In this document: piece after piece, positions 1 through 11,368 of the stretch
Position numbering within the stretch: the stretch's first letter is position 1
Layout of the letters: every line of letters begins with the position of its first letter
Source of the DNA: Cyanodermella asteris
Taxonomy: Eukaryota > Ascomycota > Lecanoromycetes > Ostropales > Stictidaceae
Direction of reading: 5' to 3'
DNA length: 24,160 bases
NCBI GenBank assembly: GCA_900618795.1
Contig: UYJD01000014.1
Span: 218,435 to 242,594 of the forward strand
Translations under genes and position numbers: made by a program
Notes under the pieces: model-generated
Seen by the model: only the letters and a program-made list of their open reading frames with translations
Database searches by the model: none
Told to the model about the DNA's origin: nothing

Positions 1-120
1 AAATAGGTTAATTCTATACCTAAACGACTATAGGCGGTAATCACGAGTAAAGGTAAGTTTATAGGTTATTAATAGCAATTGAATTCGTTAAGTTATTCGC
101 GTTATAAAATCGTCACTTGT
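1..120. repeat. AT-rich edge, possible decayed repeat
   Basis: The first 120 bases are 69% A+T (83 of 120), while the next 60 bases are 50%. The octamer ATAGGTTA occurs twice (3-10 and 61-68), and the stretch is full of TAA/TTA-like words with no open frame. This is what the edge of a repeat decayed by repeat-induced point mutation often looks like in filamentous ascomycetes. The element itself lies outside the window, so no family can be named. It could also be ordinary AT-rich intergenic DNA. Confidence 0.3.
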
Positions 121-2930
121 TCATGAATCGTAATGCCAAGTCGGAGTGTCTCGTTTTTTTGCGCAGGGGTGGATGGCAAGAAAAGCTTCAGAGGAGGCCG
201 CCAACAGTCGCGCCCTGTGGGACGGGAAGGGTCTCGGAATCTTAATAATCTGCTTAGATCCAGTTGGAGAGGCGATCTCCAAACTCCGACCAGCCGGTGC
301 CGATCGACACTCTCCGCAACGGCCGTTAGAGATTCTGAACTTGTAACCCCCCCGAGCTGCAATCTGAAGGCTCGAAATAACCAACGCCGAGATGGGTACA
401 TCGCTCTTTGCTCGGTCGGCCTTTTCAATCATTCTGCACGTGCGTGCAAGGAAAGGCTCCGTCTCCATCACCCACCACACCGAACTACTTACCTGTTTCA
501 CGCCAGTGTGGTCATCAGCTAGTCGATGCTTGTTGGCAAGTTAGTGCTGCTGCTGCCGCCGCCTCCGTACATTCTTGGTCTTCCAGCACCCAGCTAAAGA
601 AGTAGCCCATCTGTACATTCATGCTTGCAGGATTGACCTGGAACCTGTCCGCACTGCTAGACCACGGACACTTTCTCCGACAAGAGTAACTGATTCGAGC
701 TGCCCCTTTCCCAGCCGTTCAAACCCGACATCCGACCACTGGCCGGTCTTGAGGACGTCTCACTCATTTCACATGTGAGAACATGCACTCCGCACTAAGC
801 ATTATTCCGACACCCGCTTCCAGCGTTTCGACCCTCGGACCTGACAAGCGAAATGTCAATGATTCAGTTACATGGAACGCATCCAGCCCCGGCGTACCTC
901 ACAAGCTTACCTGTCTTGTGGTTGACTCGCAATAATACCTTGTTCGACTGCAAGGTGAGGGTCCCAAAACAAAGAGGTCCGAGGACACGATAATGGTCAC
1001 GAGTATTCATTTTTGGCTGCAGCGGTGCAGCCCAATTGACACAAGGCTTTATGCATGCTGCAAGCCCCCAGCCTTGGTCGCCTACGGATTGGGAACCTCC
1101 CTGAAGTGATCAGCCTGTCAGGTTCTTCACATGGGCAGTTCCATGAGCTGCTCAGGTACAGCGTCAGCTAGAGGCCGCCGACTTGCATACGAGAGGGTGG
1201 TGAGGTGACGATGGTCCGAGCCAGAGGCGTCATGAAATGCGATATTTGAATGCTGTGAAGTCTCTCGGCCTCAGTAGTGGTCGACGTGAGCGTGAATTCC
1301 CATTGTCCAATTTGCGTCGGTAGCTCCTGCTGCCGTCCCATCAAGAACAGGCCCTGCATAAAGACCGAATGTTTGACGGGAGTCTTTCAAACCCGGCTCC
1401 TCCCGCATGAGGTGCATCCTGCCCACGGACCGCCGCCACAAAGAATCGGAGACCAGGCGTCTGTTTCTTGGCCCTTTCAGACATGTCGCGACTCTGGGAT
1501 CATGATCTAGGAAAAATCATGTGCATCCGGCATGTGACAGCGGGGGAGCGGAGGGCCCGTCTCAAGACCCCGTCTCCGTCATCGATCCAGGCGCGCCAAA
1601 CCAGCAACCACAATTTGCGAATCGGAAATCCCAGCCAATCTGTGCTTGCCGGGAGTGCAGAACCTACCAGCTGTGTTTGGGAGATCACTCAATTTAACCA
1701 TGACAAGTGAAAGGTGGCGGGGACATTCCGCATGTTATCGATGCCCACTTGAGGACCTGCCGCGGACCACCGAGAGCCTTTCGTACAGGTTATCAACCCC
1801 GATCTGACGATGACTACGACCTTGAGTCGAACTCGCTATAATAATGTGCGCGGCTTCGGCTTCGGTGAAAAAGTTCGAAACAAAAGTGCGAAAACTTTCC
1901 AGGGGATGCAGGCCAATGAACTGGGTACTTTCAGGCTTGTTTGAGACTGACAAGGTCTTTCACGAGCCAGCCAAAAGCCGGGGGGTTTTTACAGACACGA
2001 GGTCTATGTATGTACACTTGACGCACCCCGGCCCAGTTCGGACTCGGCGAGTCGCTACCGTGGTGGTCCTGTGCGTATGGAATTTCGGGTCCACCGGGGG
2101 AGAAAAGTCTGGGGAAACAGAGAGCTTGTGTGCCCGCTTGTCGGGCGTGCCAGACGATCTGCAGACAGACGGTGCACTAGTCAAGGATCGAGGACTCGGC
2201 CTCCGCACTTGCTCCCTGGCTTGCAGACCCCCGGGTAAGGTGCAAAGCCCGTTCTCCGACAAAATGGTAGAGTTCGGAGACGGTTGAATGTCGATCTCGG
2301 CTTTCGCGAGGTGACATCTCAATGCAATCTGGTAAGCGCAGGGTATGCTCATCGCCGTCCACTGTTACAGTACGTGCGCCGGGCCTCAATCTAACCTCCT
2401 CTTGAGATGCGCGAAACCAGGGTATGCAAGCCTTGAGGCTTGGGGTAATCTGCTGAACTGCACCGGGAAAATTGATGCACTTGAACAATGACTATGGCGT
2501 GCTATGCGAAACTTATCACTCGCTTCTATTCTTCTACAATTGCCATGCCGTCCAAAAGGAGGTCTCTATCGATATTTCGTGATGAGGATTCATGGTGCTG
2601 TACAGAATGTGTTTGGATCGCGGTGGCCGTCTGATCCGGACTCACTAGCAATCTCCCAGCCCCGTATGCGCCATGCTGCTGTCCCGACACCCATGTCTAT
2701 GCAAATTCCCGAGTGTATACCATCGCTCCTCCGCTGGTTGGTTCCAAATTCAAACGTCAAGTAAAGCGCTTTACCGCGCTAGAATCGTAAAGCTTCCCGT
2801 CAAAAATTCCTATTCGTCCGAATTCCGGCCCGGCACGAAGTTCTAGTTCTATCACGACCATCGTTAAATCGTCCCAGCGACACAGTGGCCGCGGTCATTG
2901 CTTCTGGTGTCCATTCCGATCCTGTATGAT
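121..2930. other. Intergenic stretch without a supported gene
   Basis: About 2.8 kb downstream of creA. Base composition is balanced, but every open frame is short and overlaps frames of similar length on the other strand. The longest ATG-started one is 147 codons (1844-2287, +) and resembles nothing I know. Small structures include a perfect 7-bp hairpin at 1015-1032 and a palindrome around CACGTG at 435-448. The creA 3' untranslated region must occupy the right end (minus strand, leftward from 2931), but I see no clear polyadenylation signal. I see no tRNA, rRNA or transposase remnant. Confidence 0.5.
1015..1032. repeat. Small perfect inverted repeat (7-bp stem, 4-base loop)
   Basis: GGCTGCA at 1015-1021 pairs perfectly with TGCAGCC at 1026-1032 around a GCGG loop. 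It lies in gene-free DNA with no T-tract after it, so it is not a recognisable terminator. A match this size can arise by chance in 24 kb. Confidence 0.3.
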
Positions 2931-4415
2931 CTATAGCTCCATGGCGTCTGGGCCCTGTGCCGGAGGAGTAATCACCTCTCCAGATGTTGGGCCGGGAAAC
3001 GGTAGTTTTCGCTCTTCCCTCGTCCGCGACATGATGTCGGCGAGGTGAGTATGGTGAACACCATAGCTACCATACGGGGTCGTAGTAGCGCTGCCTTGAG
3101 GGCTGAGATAGCCGGCGCCAGTTGTCGATACAGATGGCTCCATCGGAGCGAGCGTTGGTCCAGGCATGCTTGATCCCGGAATTGGCACTGACGACGGAGG
3201 AGACGTGTTGTTCGAAGGTGGAGGCACAAGTCCTTGTCCGAGAGAGAGGTGTCTCAATCCCGGAAGGTGAATGCCGGATCCGTGGTGATGCTGGTCGGGC
3301 AAACCACTCAAGGAGCTCGACGAGCTTCCCGACGCCTGCAAATGCGAAACACCGTGGCTCCATGGTCTCAGTCTTGGCGAGTGAGCAGGCGTCGCGAGAG
3401 GGGTGTGGTCGGGGGTTGGCGATATCGAGCTGTGGCTAAAAGTTGGGGAAGAAGGGGCGGTGGAAAGGGGGGTCTCGAAATGCCTCGATGGGGAGTGAGA
3501 TCTAGAGTGAAGCGGTGAGTTTGCGGCTGTCGAGGCTGTCGAGTGGTTATTGCTCAGAGCGTACGCAGACAGCGAGGTGCTGCTGTGGCGGTTCGGGTAA
3601 GGAAATTGCAGGTGTGAATGTGTCTGGTGAGGATGCCTGTTGGCACTCGGAGCATGTCTCTGCATGGCGGATTCTCGCTCGACTTGAGAGGCTGCAGTCG
3701 CCAGCAAGTTGATGTCCATCAGGTTGCTGGGCGACACCGAACTCGTGGGGCTGCCACCGGCAGGCTGCGGCTGGCCGTATGCGGTTTGGGCATAGGCAAA
3801 GCTGTGAGGTGGTGACACATTGGGCGAGTTCACCTGGCTATGGGGCGCCGAGTGGACCATGTGCGGCGGCGGCGGCATCAACGAAGCCTGTTCGTGATAG
3901 CCGTAGCCGGAGACTTGAGGTCCTGGAGGCTGTGCAAAGGCGTGTGCCTTGTTGTTACGTCTCGAGTTTGGGTTGTTGTGGATGCGAGAGTGGCGGGTCA
4001 GCTCGTCGGAGCGGGAGAAGCGTTTTGTGCAGCCGGGAAACTGGCAGGCGTGGGGCTTCTCGCCGGTATGTGTCCGGATGTGGCGAGTTTGATGCTCAAG
4101 GCGGTGGAAGGCCTTTGGGCAGAGAGGACACTTGTAGGGACGGGGAAGATCTGCGGGCCTGTCGGTGGGGTTTGTCTGCTGGACGTCGTCCATGGTGGGC
4201 GCTGCAGCTGGCGAGGCGACGGCGGCCATGGAGGTGCTGGCGGCGTGGTCGAAGTGCTGCTGTTGAGTCGGATGGGGATGGTTGGCAAGCGTGGAGAGCC
4301 GGTGAGTGAAGTCTGGGGAAGGAGGCTGAGTTCTGGAAGGTCGGGCCGATGATGTATTATTATTGAGCAGCGCTGAGACCTTTATCGAGGCGCTGAGGCT
4401 GCTGGAGCGTTGCAT
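2931..4415 (-). CDS. creA: Carbon catabolite repressor CreA/Mig1-type, two C2H2 zinc fingers
   Basis: Nuclear repressor that, in this family, binds SYGGRG sites and shuts off genes for alternative carbon sources and cell-wall-degrading enzymes when glucose is present. The protein is 494 residues, with no intron visible. Finger 1 (residues 94-116) has C96, C99, H112 and H116; finger 2 (122-146) has C124, C129, H142 and H146. The finger block, with [22 protein letters not shown] and [10 protein letters not shown], is near-identical to what I recall of Aspergillus CreA. Downstream come the conserved [10 protein letters not shown] and [16 protein letters not shown] segments, a long Ser/Pro/His-rich region, and LADIMSR...RKLP near the C-terminus. 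After RKLP the tail ends within about 23 residues and does not resemble the Aspergillus tail. The start at 4415 is the first ATG after a 711-base ATG-free leader, but its context is weak. An in-frame ATG at 4193 (residue 75) has a CCACCATGG context. The family call is very secure; the exact start is less so. Confidence 0.95.
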   Translation of the reverse strand: MQRSSSLSASIKVSALLNNNTSSARPSRTQPPSPDFTHRLSTLANHPHPTQQQHFDHAASTSMAAVASPAAAPTMDDVQQTNPTDRPADLPRPYKCPLCPKAFHRLEHQTRHIRTHTGEKPHACQFPGCTKRFSRSDELTRHSRIHNNPNSRRNNKAHAFAQPPGPQVSGYGYHEQASLMPPPPHMVHSAPHSQVNSPNVSPPHSFAYAQTAYGQPQPAGGSPTSSVSPSNLMDINLLATAASQVERESAMQRHAPSANRHPHQTHSHLQFPYPNRHSSTSLSAYALSNNHSTASTAANSPLHSRSHSPSRHFETPLSTAPSSPTFSHSSISPTPDHTPLATPAHSPRLRPWSHGVSHLQASGSSSSSLSGLPDQHHHGSGIHLPGLRHLSLGQGLVPPPSNNTSPPSSVPIPGSSMPGPTLAPMEPSVSTTGAGYLSPQGSATTTPYGSYGVHHTHLADIMSRTREERKLPFPGPTSGEVITPPAQGPDAMEL

Positions 4416-5126
4416 GTGATGCGAGCTGGCTGCAGCGCAGGACAGCCGGGGACAGACAGGGACAGGACAGGACAGGTGCAAGAATTGCGGGAGACGCCGC
4501 TAAGACTGCCGCTAAGCTCGACACAGGCGCCCTCTGTTACCCGCACGCCCTTGCTCCTCGACGCCCGCAAACACACCCACACACACACACTGAACGATCA
4601 GAGCTGACCGGCCCTAGCGAGAAGAGCAGCCGCTGCTAGTATATGCACGCTGCACCTCCGCTGCGACCCAGGATAGCACTGGCGACCGGGCGGCGAGCAA
4701 AAGGCGCAGAAGGTGTGGAGGACGGCGAACAGGCGACGCACTTGGACTCGATTGCTGATGGCGACTGCGCAGGCAGATGCGAGGCTGGCGAGGCAATGGG
4801 TGGGGGGGGGTGAGAGAGAAAAATCCGAGCGATTAGCAGACGACAGCGCTCGTTGCGATAAGTCGGATATATAACGGTGAGTAATAGGATGGGGCGAAAG
4901 CTGGCGACGAGGGGGAGGAAAAGCACGACAAAGCCAGCCCTGTCCCGGTATGAGAGAGGCCGACTTTTCTTTTCCTGCCCGTTCGCACGTACCGAAAATT
5001 GCGAGTACTGCTGAGAAGGCTGTCTGAAAGGTGAAAAAAAAAAAAACACCGAAGCGTTACGATACGCCCACAATGCCCAGAGCCCAAGAGCTCCCCAAAG
5101 CACAAGCCGTCGCCCGAGTCCTGTAA
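4416..5126 (-). promoter_or_regulatory. creA 5' leader/promoter, free of sense ATGs
   Basis: On the creA sense strand no ATG occurs in any frame for 711 bases before the start codon. The opposite strand carries eight over the same interval. This suggests that much of the stretch is transcribed leader, kept free of upstream starts. It contains an A13 tract (5034-5046, T13 in the sense direction) flanked by GGTG/CACC, an AC-rich repeat (about 4570-4590), and a TATA-like element at 4867-4874. Scattered SYGGRG matches occur (4446-4451, 4715-4720, and 4656-4661 on the other strand), but about that many are expected by chance. The transcription start is unknown. Confidence 0.5.
4867..4874 (-). promoter_or_regulatory. 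TATA-like element upstream of creA
   Basis: The sense strand reads TTATATAT about 455 bases before the creA ATG. If used, transcription would start near 4800-4840 and leave an untranslated leader of roughly 400 bases, entirely inside the ATG-free interval. Many fungal promoters lack a functional TATA box, so this is only a candidate. Confidence 0.3.
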
Positions 5127-5356
5127 CATCTACTCATCATTACACAATTTCTTCCACATCTGCCTCGAATGACGCTATCGTAGGTGCCTATTCAGTCTGA
5201 AGCTGACGAACTTGGCGAGTAAGCATCAGAGGTCGGGATCGAACAGAGGATATCCAGCTACGTTTCCATCCATACAGGCGCTGCGACTTTGTTTATCGAT
5301 CCTCTTCCACTCTCCCAGAATCTGGCCTGTACGCGCAGCGAATTCCTCTCCTCCAG

Positions 5357-5373
5357 CTCTCTCTCTCTCTCTC
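5357..5373. repeat. (CT)n microsatellite
   Basis: Eight and a half uninterrupted CT units, within a wider pyrimidine-rich stretch, in non-coding DNA upstream of creA. Confidence 0.85.
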
Positions 5374-5904
5374 ATTCTTTACCTGCTGTGCTTGCTTCCC
5401 CACAAACGGCGCCCCACACAGGTTGAATGACGATGAAACAGCTGCCGGACACAAGCTTCGCACTTCGCAACGCGCGCAGAAAAGTTACATGGTGTCTTGC
5501 TTCGTACTGGTGGGGTCGATCTCGGGTCACTACGGGACTTCCTGCTATGATTTCGACGTAGCCACTAGTACTTCGACGGCGTACCTCTTCCCCTTCTACC
5601 TGTCGATGCCGCTACTGACGGCCAGGACACTACTTAGCAGAGCACGACAGCCTCATTATCACACTTGCACCTTGCCGCTGGCCTTTTCTGTCCGCAGCTC
5701 CGTGCAGTACCATGCAAAACCGCTCGTCTTGATGCGGCTGACTAATGATGCTAGGACGAGACGGTGGAGGTTTATGCGAGCTGGCTATGTGATACGACCA
5801 CGCATTCACATCCTCTGACAAGAATGTAAAGCTGTCTCCGGCTTCGGATAATGATCACGTAGCTCGGATCAGCACGGGCACTGCCTGACTCTCGCCACCA
5901 GACG

Positions 5905-5934
5905 TGGCATTGCATGGCATGGCATGGCATGGCA
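5905..5934. repeat. TGGCA pentanucleotide tandem repeat
   Basis: Four exact tandem TGGCA units occupy 5915-5934. They are preceded by one more exact unit at 5905-5909 and a degenerate one between. The block lies in gene-free DNA and is likely variable in length between strains. Confidence 0.8.
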
Positions 5935-8900
5935 CACGAATCGTCACTGAAGTAGGTGTTCAATATTTGGCGGGGCCATATTCAACATGCAACGTGGAAA
6001 GCCATTCTGGCGTTTATTTGGTCAGCTCATTGGACTCGTCGACAGTACTTGCCCACTGGTATCAAGAAGATGCTGCTTCCAGACCGGTTCCTTCCTTTGA
6101 GGACCTGTTATCTATGCCCTCAATGGTTTCGTTACTTGCTGGAGCAGTGCCGTTTGCGGACCCAGGGAAACACGGAACGCCATCGGGGCCGGCTTTCCTG
6201 AAGCAGCGATCTGTACGGAACGGACGAATACCATGCTATCCCAGTTCCGTACTCCCGTACGTACAGGCCGATGCAAATGATGATGGCCCCACGTGCTGCA
6301 ATGCTGGGGTTGGGCGGGCGGCGTCAGCGATAAGGCGACGGCATGTATGATGCCACGCAACGAGAGCTGATGTTGGCCAAGTCGTGCCTCGCCATCACCT
6401 CCGTGGCCGCTGGGCCCAAGCCAACAAAGACATCCTTCAACTCCTGTTGCAAACATCGCGGGCACACAGCGCCCCATCGGCTTCGACGGGTGGAAATGCT
6501 GCAAAAGTGCACGGCATCTTCTTCAACTCGTGGACGGGTTGTAGATCAAGACATCGCCATTGCACCCCTGCAATCCCGTGCATTCTGTGCAGGCATCACA
6601 AGGGACACCTCTAGAATTGCGCCCAGCCATTAATGTCGCGACCACACAGATGGCAGAGGCGCACACCCCGGCAGATGGGTAGTCTGAGGACCTCGCCTCT
6701 GTTTCGCGCGTGATAACTCCCACGACCTCGCGCCAGGTCAAGTAGGCACACGATAATGACTCCTACTCAACCTCGTCCTCCACGCAGGCCTGGAGTGCGC
6801 TCCACCTCAGACAAATACAAATGCAGCGACAAGGGCGTGGCTGGATCATTCTGGGCCTGCTAATGATGCCTCTCTCCAGAGACGAGCACGACCGGGATGT
6901 TGGGTCTATAAAAAGCTATCCACGTCAGACAGCCATCCGCACCCCATGAATGGGCCAAGATGCAGTCTGTCCGGCAGGCGATTTCGCTGCCTCCGATCCA
7001 ATCTCTCCTGACGATCTTGACTTGACGGCCTCGCGTCATCGGTCCTGTCACACTCGGCAAGCAACATAATTTTCTTACTATTCGACACCGTTATCTCTTG
7101 CCCTTGCAGTACTGCCAGCGGCTTTCATGCTCCCGCCACAAGGTCACACGCGGACCGGAGCCATGGCCTTGTCGTCCATCCCTGCTGGCGATTTTGCCTC
7201 TCCTTTGGCCATGTGCATCGATCGATCAATGAAATGCTCCTTTTGGATGCAGACAAATTTCTGGCGCAGTAATGCAACACGCTCCAACGACGCCGCGTCT
7301 CCTCTTTGTGAGATCAAACTTTTCGAGCTTGGCTCGACTCGGCCAAGGTCTGTTTCTCACCCACGTTAAAGTTGCGGAGAAGTCTTGTCGGACAAACGGG
7401 CCACAATCATACAGCAATGAGCTTACGGGTACTGTAGTGATGATCGTCTCAACGGGACGACCATGTGCGAGCAGGTTATCAAGTCGGATCACGTTTGGAC
7501 GAGACCGACTCTGACCGCAAGGTTGTCATGACAAGCTTTGATTTTTAGCGTCAGGCATATTACATATACTGCATCGGAGATTCTGCTGGGAAGTCCGGTA
7601 GCAAGCTGGACAGATTGCACCACCCCACACCATCCGTCATTCTTTGACGATCCAGAGACGATCATCGAACAGGTCGTGTCTGCGTCAGCGTTTCTTGGTC
7701 GAACTAATCTGGGGCCGCAGACACTTCGTGCGGAGGGCCTGGCGCCTTCGCCTATGATTTCCTCGACGGGATCCCTGCATAACGCCTGCATCCGCGACCT
7801 GTGGCACCGTGATTGACCCTCTGTCAAGCATTATTGTGGCCTTATCTTCTCTCCAGCCGTCTTCTCTGCGGGGTTCAGTCGTGGCTAGCCATCAATAGCC
7901 GCGCTGGCATCGAGCTGGTTCCTGATGCGGTATGTGCCCTGCAACTAGTCGAAGAATCTGGCGCGCCGCGGCACTCCAAACATGCGTTTTCCGACGCCTT
8001 TTGACCTGTTTGAGCTCATTGCGTCGGACGATGGTGCAACTCCTGCTCTTGCTGGGGCCCTGCCGGGAGCCGAAGAAAACGTGTGCATCTACAGAACTCC
8101 ACTTCTGCGGTATCGGCTCTAAACCCAAAGTGTGCCAATGTACGCCCTCACCAACACGCAACCTTCAAAAGTCACCACTTCCCCGCTCGATTCGGGGTGA
8201 ACGTATCAGGCTGGGCCACCGTATCGCTGATAAGGGCCATGCAATCTTGCCGTCCTCACCAGGCGGTGTCCAGAGTCCAGCACACCATTCCGTTCATGCC
8301 GATTGCTGGCCAGGTGGGCATAATAAGAAAGTGGCCCGTCTGGCTGTCTCGGTAAAGGCAGGCTGGCCGGGCCATGAACAAAAGGTGACCGCTACCATGC
8401 CTGACGCCGTAACAGAATCTCCGAGGGGCGGTCCCAAATTCTAGGTAGACGGGACACATAATGTTTCATATGCCGGGATCAGCTGCGCGGCAGCAGGATG
8501 AAAGCAACTGGCGATGTCCGGGATTTCAGAGCCACGACGAGCCATGCTCAGCAGATTACTTTGGTTTATTACCCCGAGTCATGGTAAGCAAACGAGCTGT
8601 CTCGCAATATTGGATGGGTGTGCAGCTACTGCTACTGCTGACCGGCACGCCTCAGTTCGCATAAGGCAAAGCATGGTCGGCGGAATGGCGGTCTGGGTAG
8701 TGGATGCAGCCGTTTGCACATTAACGAACTGAGCGGCAGTTGAAGTGCCTGTTTGGCGCGGTGGACCCTTTGCAGCACGACAGGCACTGACTCGACGCGG
8801 ATGGAATCTGGGGCGGGCGGGCGTGGAGAAGCTGCGCGCCATCGTGGGGGGAGCTTGGGGGAACCTTGCCCAGACCCGCAGAATGCCATCCTCCACAACC

Positions 8901-11343
8901 TGCCGCACGTCTGCTCTCCCTTGCACTCTGACAGCATTCAGCCTATGCTCGCGCCGCTCCCTCAGCATTGTCTCACTCTGGGCGCACTACTCCGCCTACG
9001 GCTCCGTACTCGTGAGGCACCTGCGCCGCTGTGCTTCTGCCTGTATTCACGGATGCCTTTCAGACAGCCTCCACCCGAGACATCCACGGCATGCCGCCGG
9101 CCTTTGGCGCAACAAGCACCACCCATTCCCGCCTTCTAGAGCATTCTGTCCCGTATCCCGGACCGTACCTTGGTGTTTCCGCGCTCCAGCATCAGACCTG
9201 AAAAGTTCCCGGACAATCACCGGAGCAAGGTGTATCCTTGTCGTACAAGCAGCACTTCCACTACAAAGCTTGTTTTCATAGCGGCTCAGGCAAAGGATTC
9301 CGAATGCATGGTCTGGAGTACTCCCATCGAGTAGGCGAGCCCTTGAGACCTATTTGCTTCTTTGTCATACTCGACGCATCAAGCTGGTGCCCTGTTAAGA
9401 CGAGCATAGATGGAGCCAGACCAACGGCACACTAGCCGTCTCACATTCCAACACTCACAGGGGCCTCACGTTGATGCCCACGAAACGAGATCAGCTATCT
9501 ACGTCGGAGATGCTCGATCGCTCTCACACCTGACCAGATCGCGCTCGAGGCCATACCAGAGCCACGATTCGCGAGACGGCCCCCAGATTAAAGCCAAGCT
9601 TACGGGCTGAAAGACCTGCATCGCCCAGCGCGCATTGAGTAGACGACCACCCATTCCGAATGCCAATGGGGTTCCCTGAACGCGAAGCGTGGGAGCCAGC
9701 CTTGCGCAAGAACCATCATTCATTTGACGTGAATCATACGCCACGGTCTCACAACGGGGGCAATCAAAATATCCCAAGACAAGTCTAGCAAAGAGAGGTT
9801 CTCCAGCATCGGAAAGGAGGCTGAATGTACACTGCCGCACGAGCTGCGTATATACAACAAAGTCTGTGTTGCTATACTACACTACGGAGGTCCAGTTTAG
9901 CCGGATCTTGCATCGACACAGTGCTAAAGAAGAGCGCCCGGCTAAATAAGACCCATGGCCTGCAAGGCCCGGGACGTCCGAAACCACGATGGTCGCTCAA
10001 AGGCTGGAAACACCCTGAATCCTTCATTCGCATCAAACTCTGCTTCCCCATATTCCAAGTTTGATGCGAAATATCCAGATTCATCATGGCTGACTGGAAG
10101 TGGCCCTTCCCGCGCAGTTGCGACAGCAGTCTCGAGCAATTTGAGCATTGCCCGCAGAAGTGCCAGTGCCAAGAGCCGACAATCCGGACGGCTCCACATT
10201 CACCATCGCTCCCTGGTACGCTGCTCAATCACCTAAAATCTGTTTTTCACCGGAAGCCTAACTTTACTTTTCAAGCGGCGTTGAGCAGGTATTGTCACGC
10301 CTGTTCTAGAACAGTAAACCCGATTTGTTGGTGCTTGCCGTCGCTGCAAGAAGCTGAAAATCAATAGGCGTGCTGGAAGCTGTCCGTTGTGCGAGTATCT
10401 GGGGATGATCAAGCACACCTGCTGTATTGCTTGTTGATAGGTCATTTCGACAAGGCTTGGTTCTTCTCATCACGCCCGCTTCCTCTGCAACATGAATGCT
10501 GGTCACCGAGTGGCAGCTTGTCATTCGTAAGCTTGCGTACCGATAGGCACCGGGTGTACCTGAAAGACCCACTCTGGGACCACACTACGACTCCGTTCCG
10601 CTTTCAGACTTGTGTGCTGCATTTTCTGAACCGTTTGGGCTCGGCGCTACGATTCCGTTAGGACCTGGAGACCCCGATATCGCCCCAGAATCGTGCTGTG
10701 CGCCAGAGTCTCAGCAAGATCGGAGTCCATGGACGGGTTCACCAAGACCCCGTGTCGCACATTTCACTGTACCTTCAATACGCAGGACAACAGTGAGCCT
10801 TGCCACAGATCGGAGACCACGAGCACCGTTGCCGGCCATACGGAAGCATCGGAAATTGTGTCCTCTGCCTGGCTTGCCCACCTGCGTGTGCCTGACCAAC
10901 GCCAGTCTTGCCAACAGATCATATTCTGGAGGCTCTCTGGACTAAGTCGCGCTCACTTCAGGCGAACGAAAAGCGTCATATGAGAGCAATATACGAAATA
11001 CGCTCCACTCTGCGGGACGACGCAAATCACTCCTTGGACCGTATCGAATGGAAAGGGTTCAGCCGAGCTCTCAGCCTCACCCAGAGTGGAAACGCTTACC
11101 ATGCCCACCCACGTATGAAACACAACGAAGGCGGGTGCCCGGTGATTCCCACACTCCATGATCGATCGCCATCGCATCACTGTCAACATCCAGAACAACG
11201 TACAAGGTAAGAACATCTACTGCGTATCCGCATTAAGCTGGAACACGACTCCGGCACCAAGCGCGAGATCGCACGAAGAAACGCCGGTCTCGTGATTCCC
11301 GATGTAAGGCTTCCATTTCGCGTTCTAGAAAACGTGGCGATCC

Positions 11344-11368
11344 GCGCATCGTGCGCATCGTGCGCATC
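11344..11368. repeat. 9-base tandem repeat GCGCATCGT, about 2.8 copies
   Basis: Two exact copies of GCGCATCGT are followed by a third that is seven bases long. The period of nine keeps frame, but no convincing protein is encoded on either strand. It lies in the gene-free block. Confidence 0.75.

Noticed and set aside
721-745. GTTCAAACCC-like sequence resembling a tRNA B box (also at 1387 and 5237)
   Set aside because: Flanking bases do not pair into a T-stem, and no A box or acceptor stem lies at the right distance. No tRNA is supported.
1844-2287. 147-codon ATG-started plus-strand frame
   Set aside because: No recognisable motif, and a 130-codon frame overlaps on the other strand. A length like this is expected by chance at this base composition. 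It could be an orphan gene, but nothing supports that.
3779-4352. Plus-strand frames of 170-176 codons opposite creA
   Set aside because: Exact antisense of the CreA zinc-finger and N-terminal coding region, rich in Arg/Gly/Trp as expected for a shadow of Pro/Ser/His codons.
4636-5103. 155-codon minus-strand frame upstream of creA, and a 68-codon frame (4382-4588) overlapping the creA start
   Set aside because: Both open only on non-ATG codons. The sense strand has no ATG here, so neither is a plausible protein or classic upstream ORF.
4416-5126. SYGGRG matches suggesting CreA autoregulation
   Set aside because: The motif is degenerate, about one match per 256 bases on two strands, and the few seen here are not above that rate.
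5904-6350. 148-codon plus-strand frame beginning in the TGGCA repeat
   Set aside because: It begins within a simple repeat, resembles no family, and lies partly opposite another long frame. No evidence for translation.
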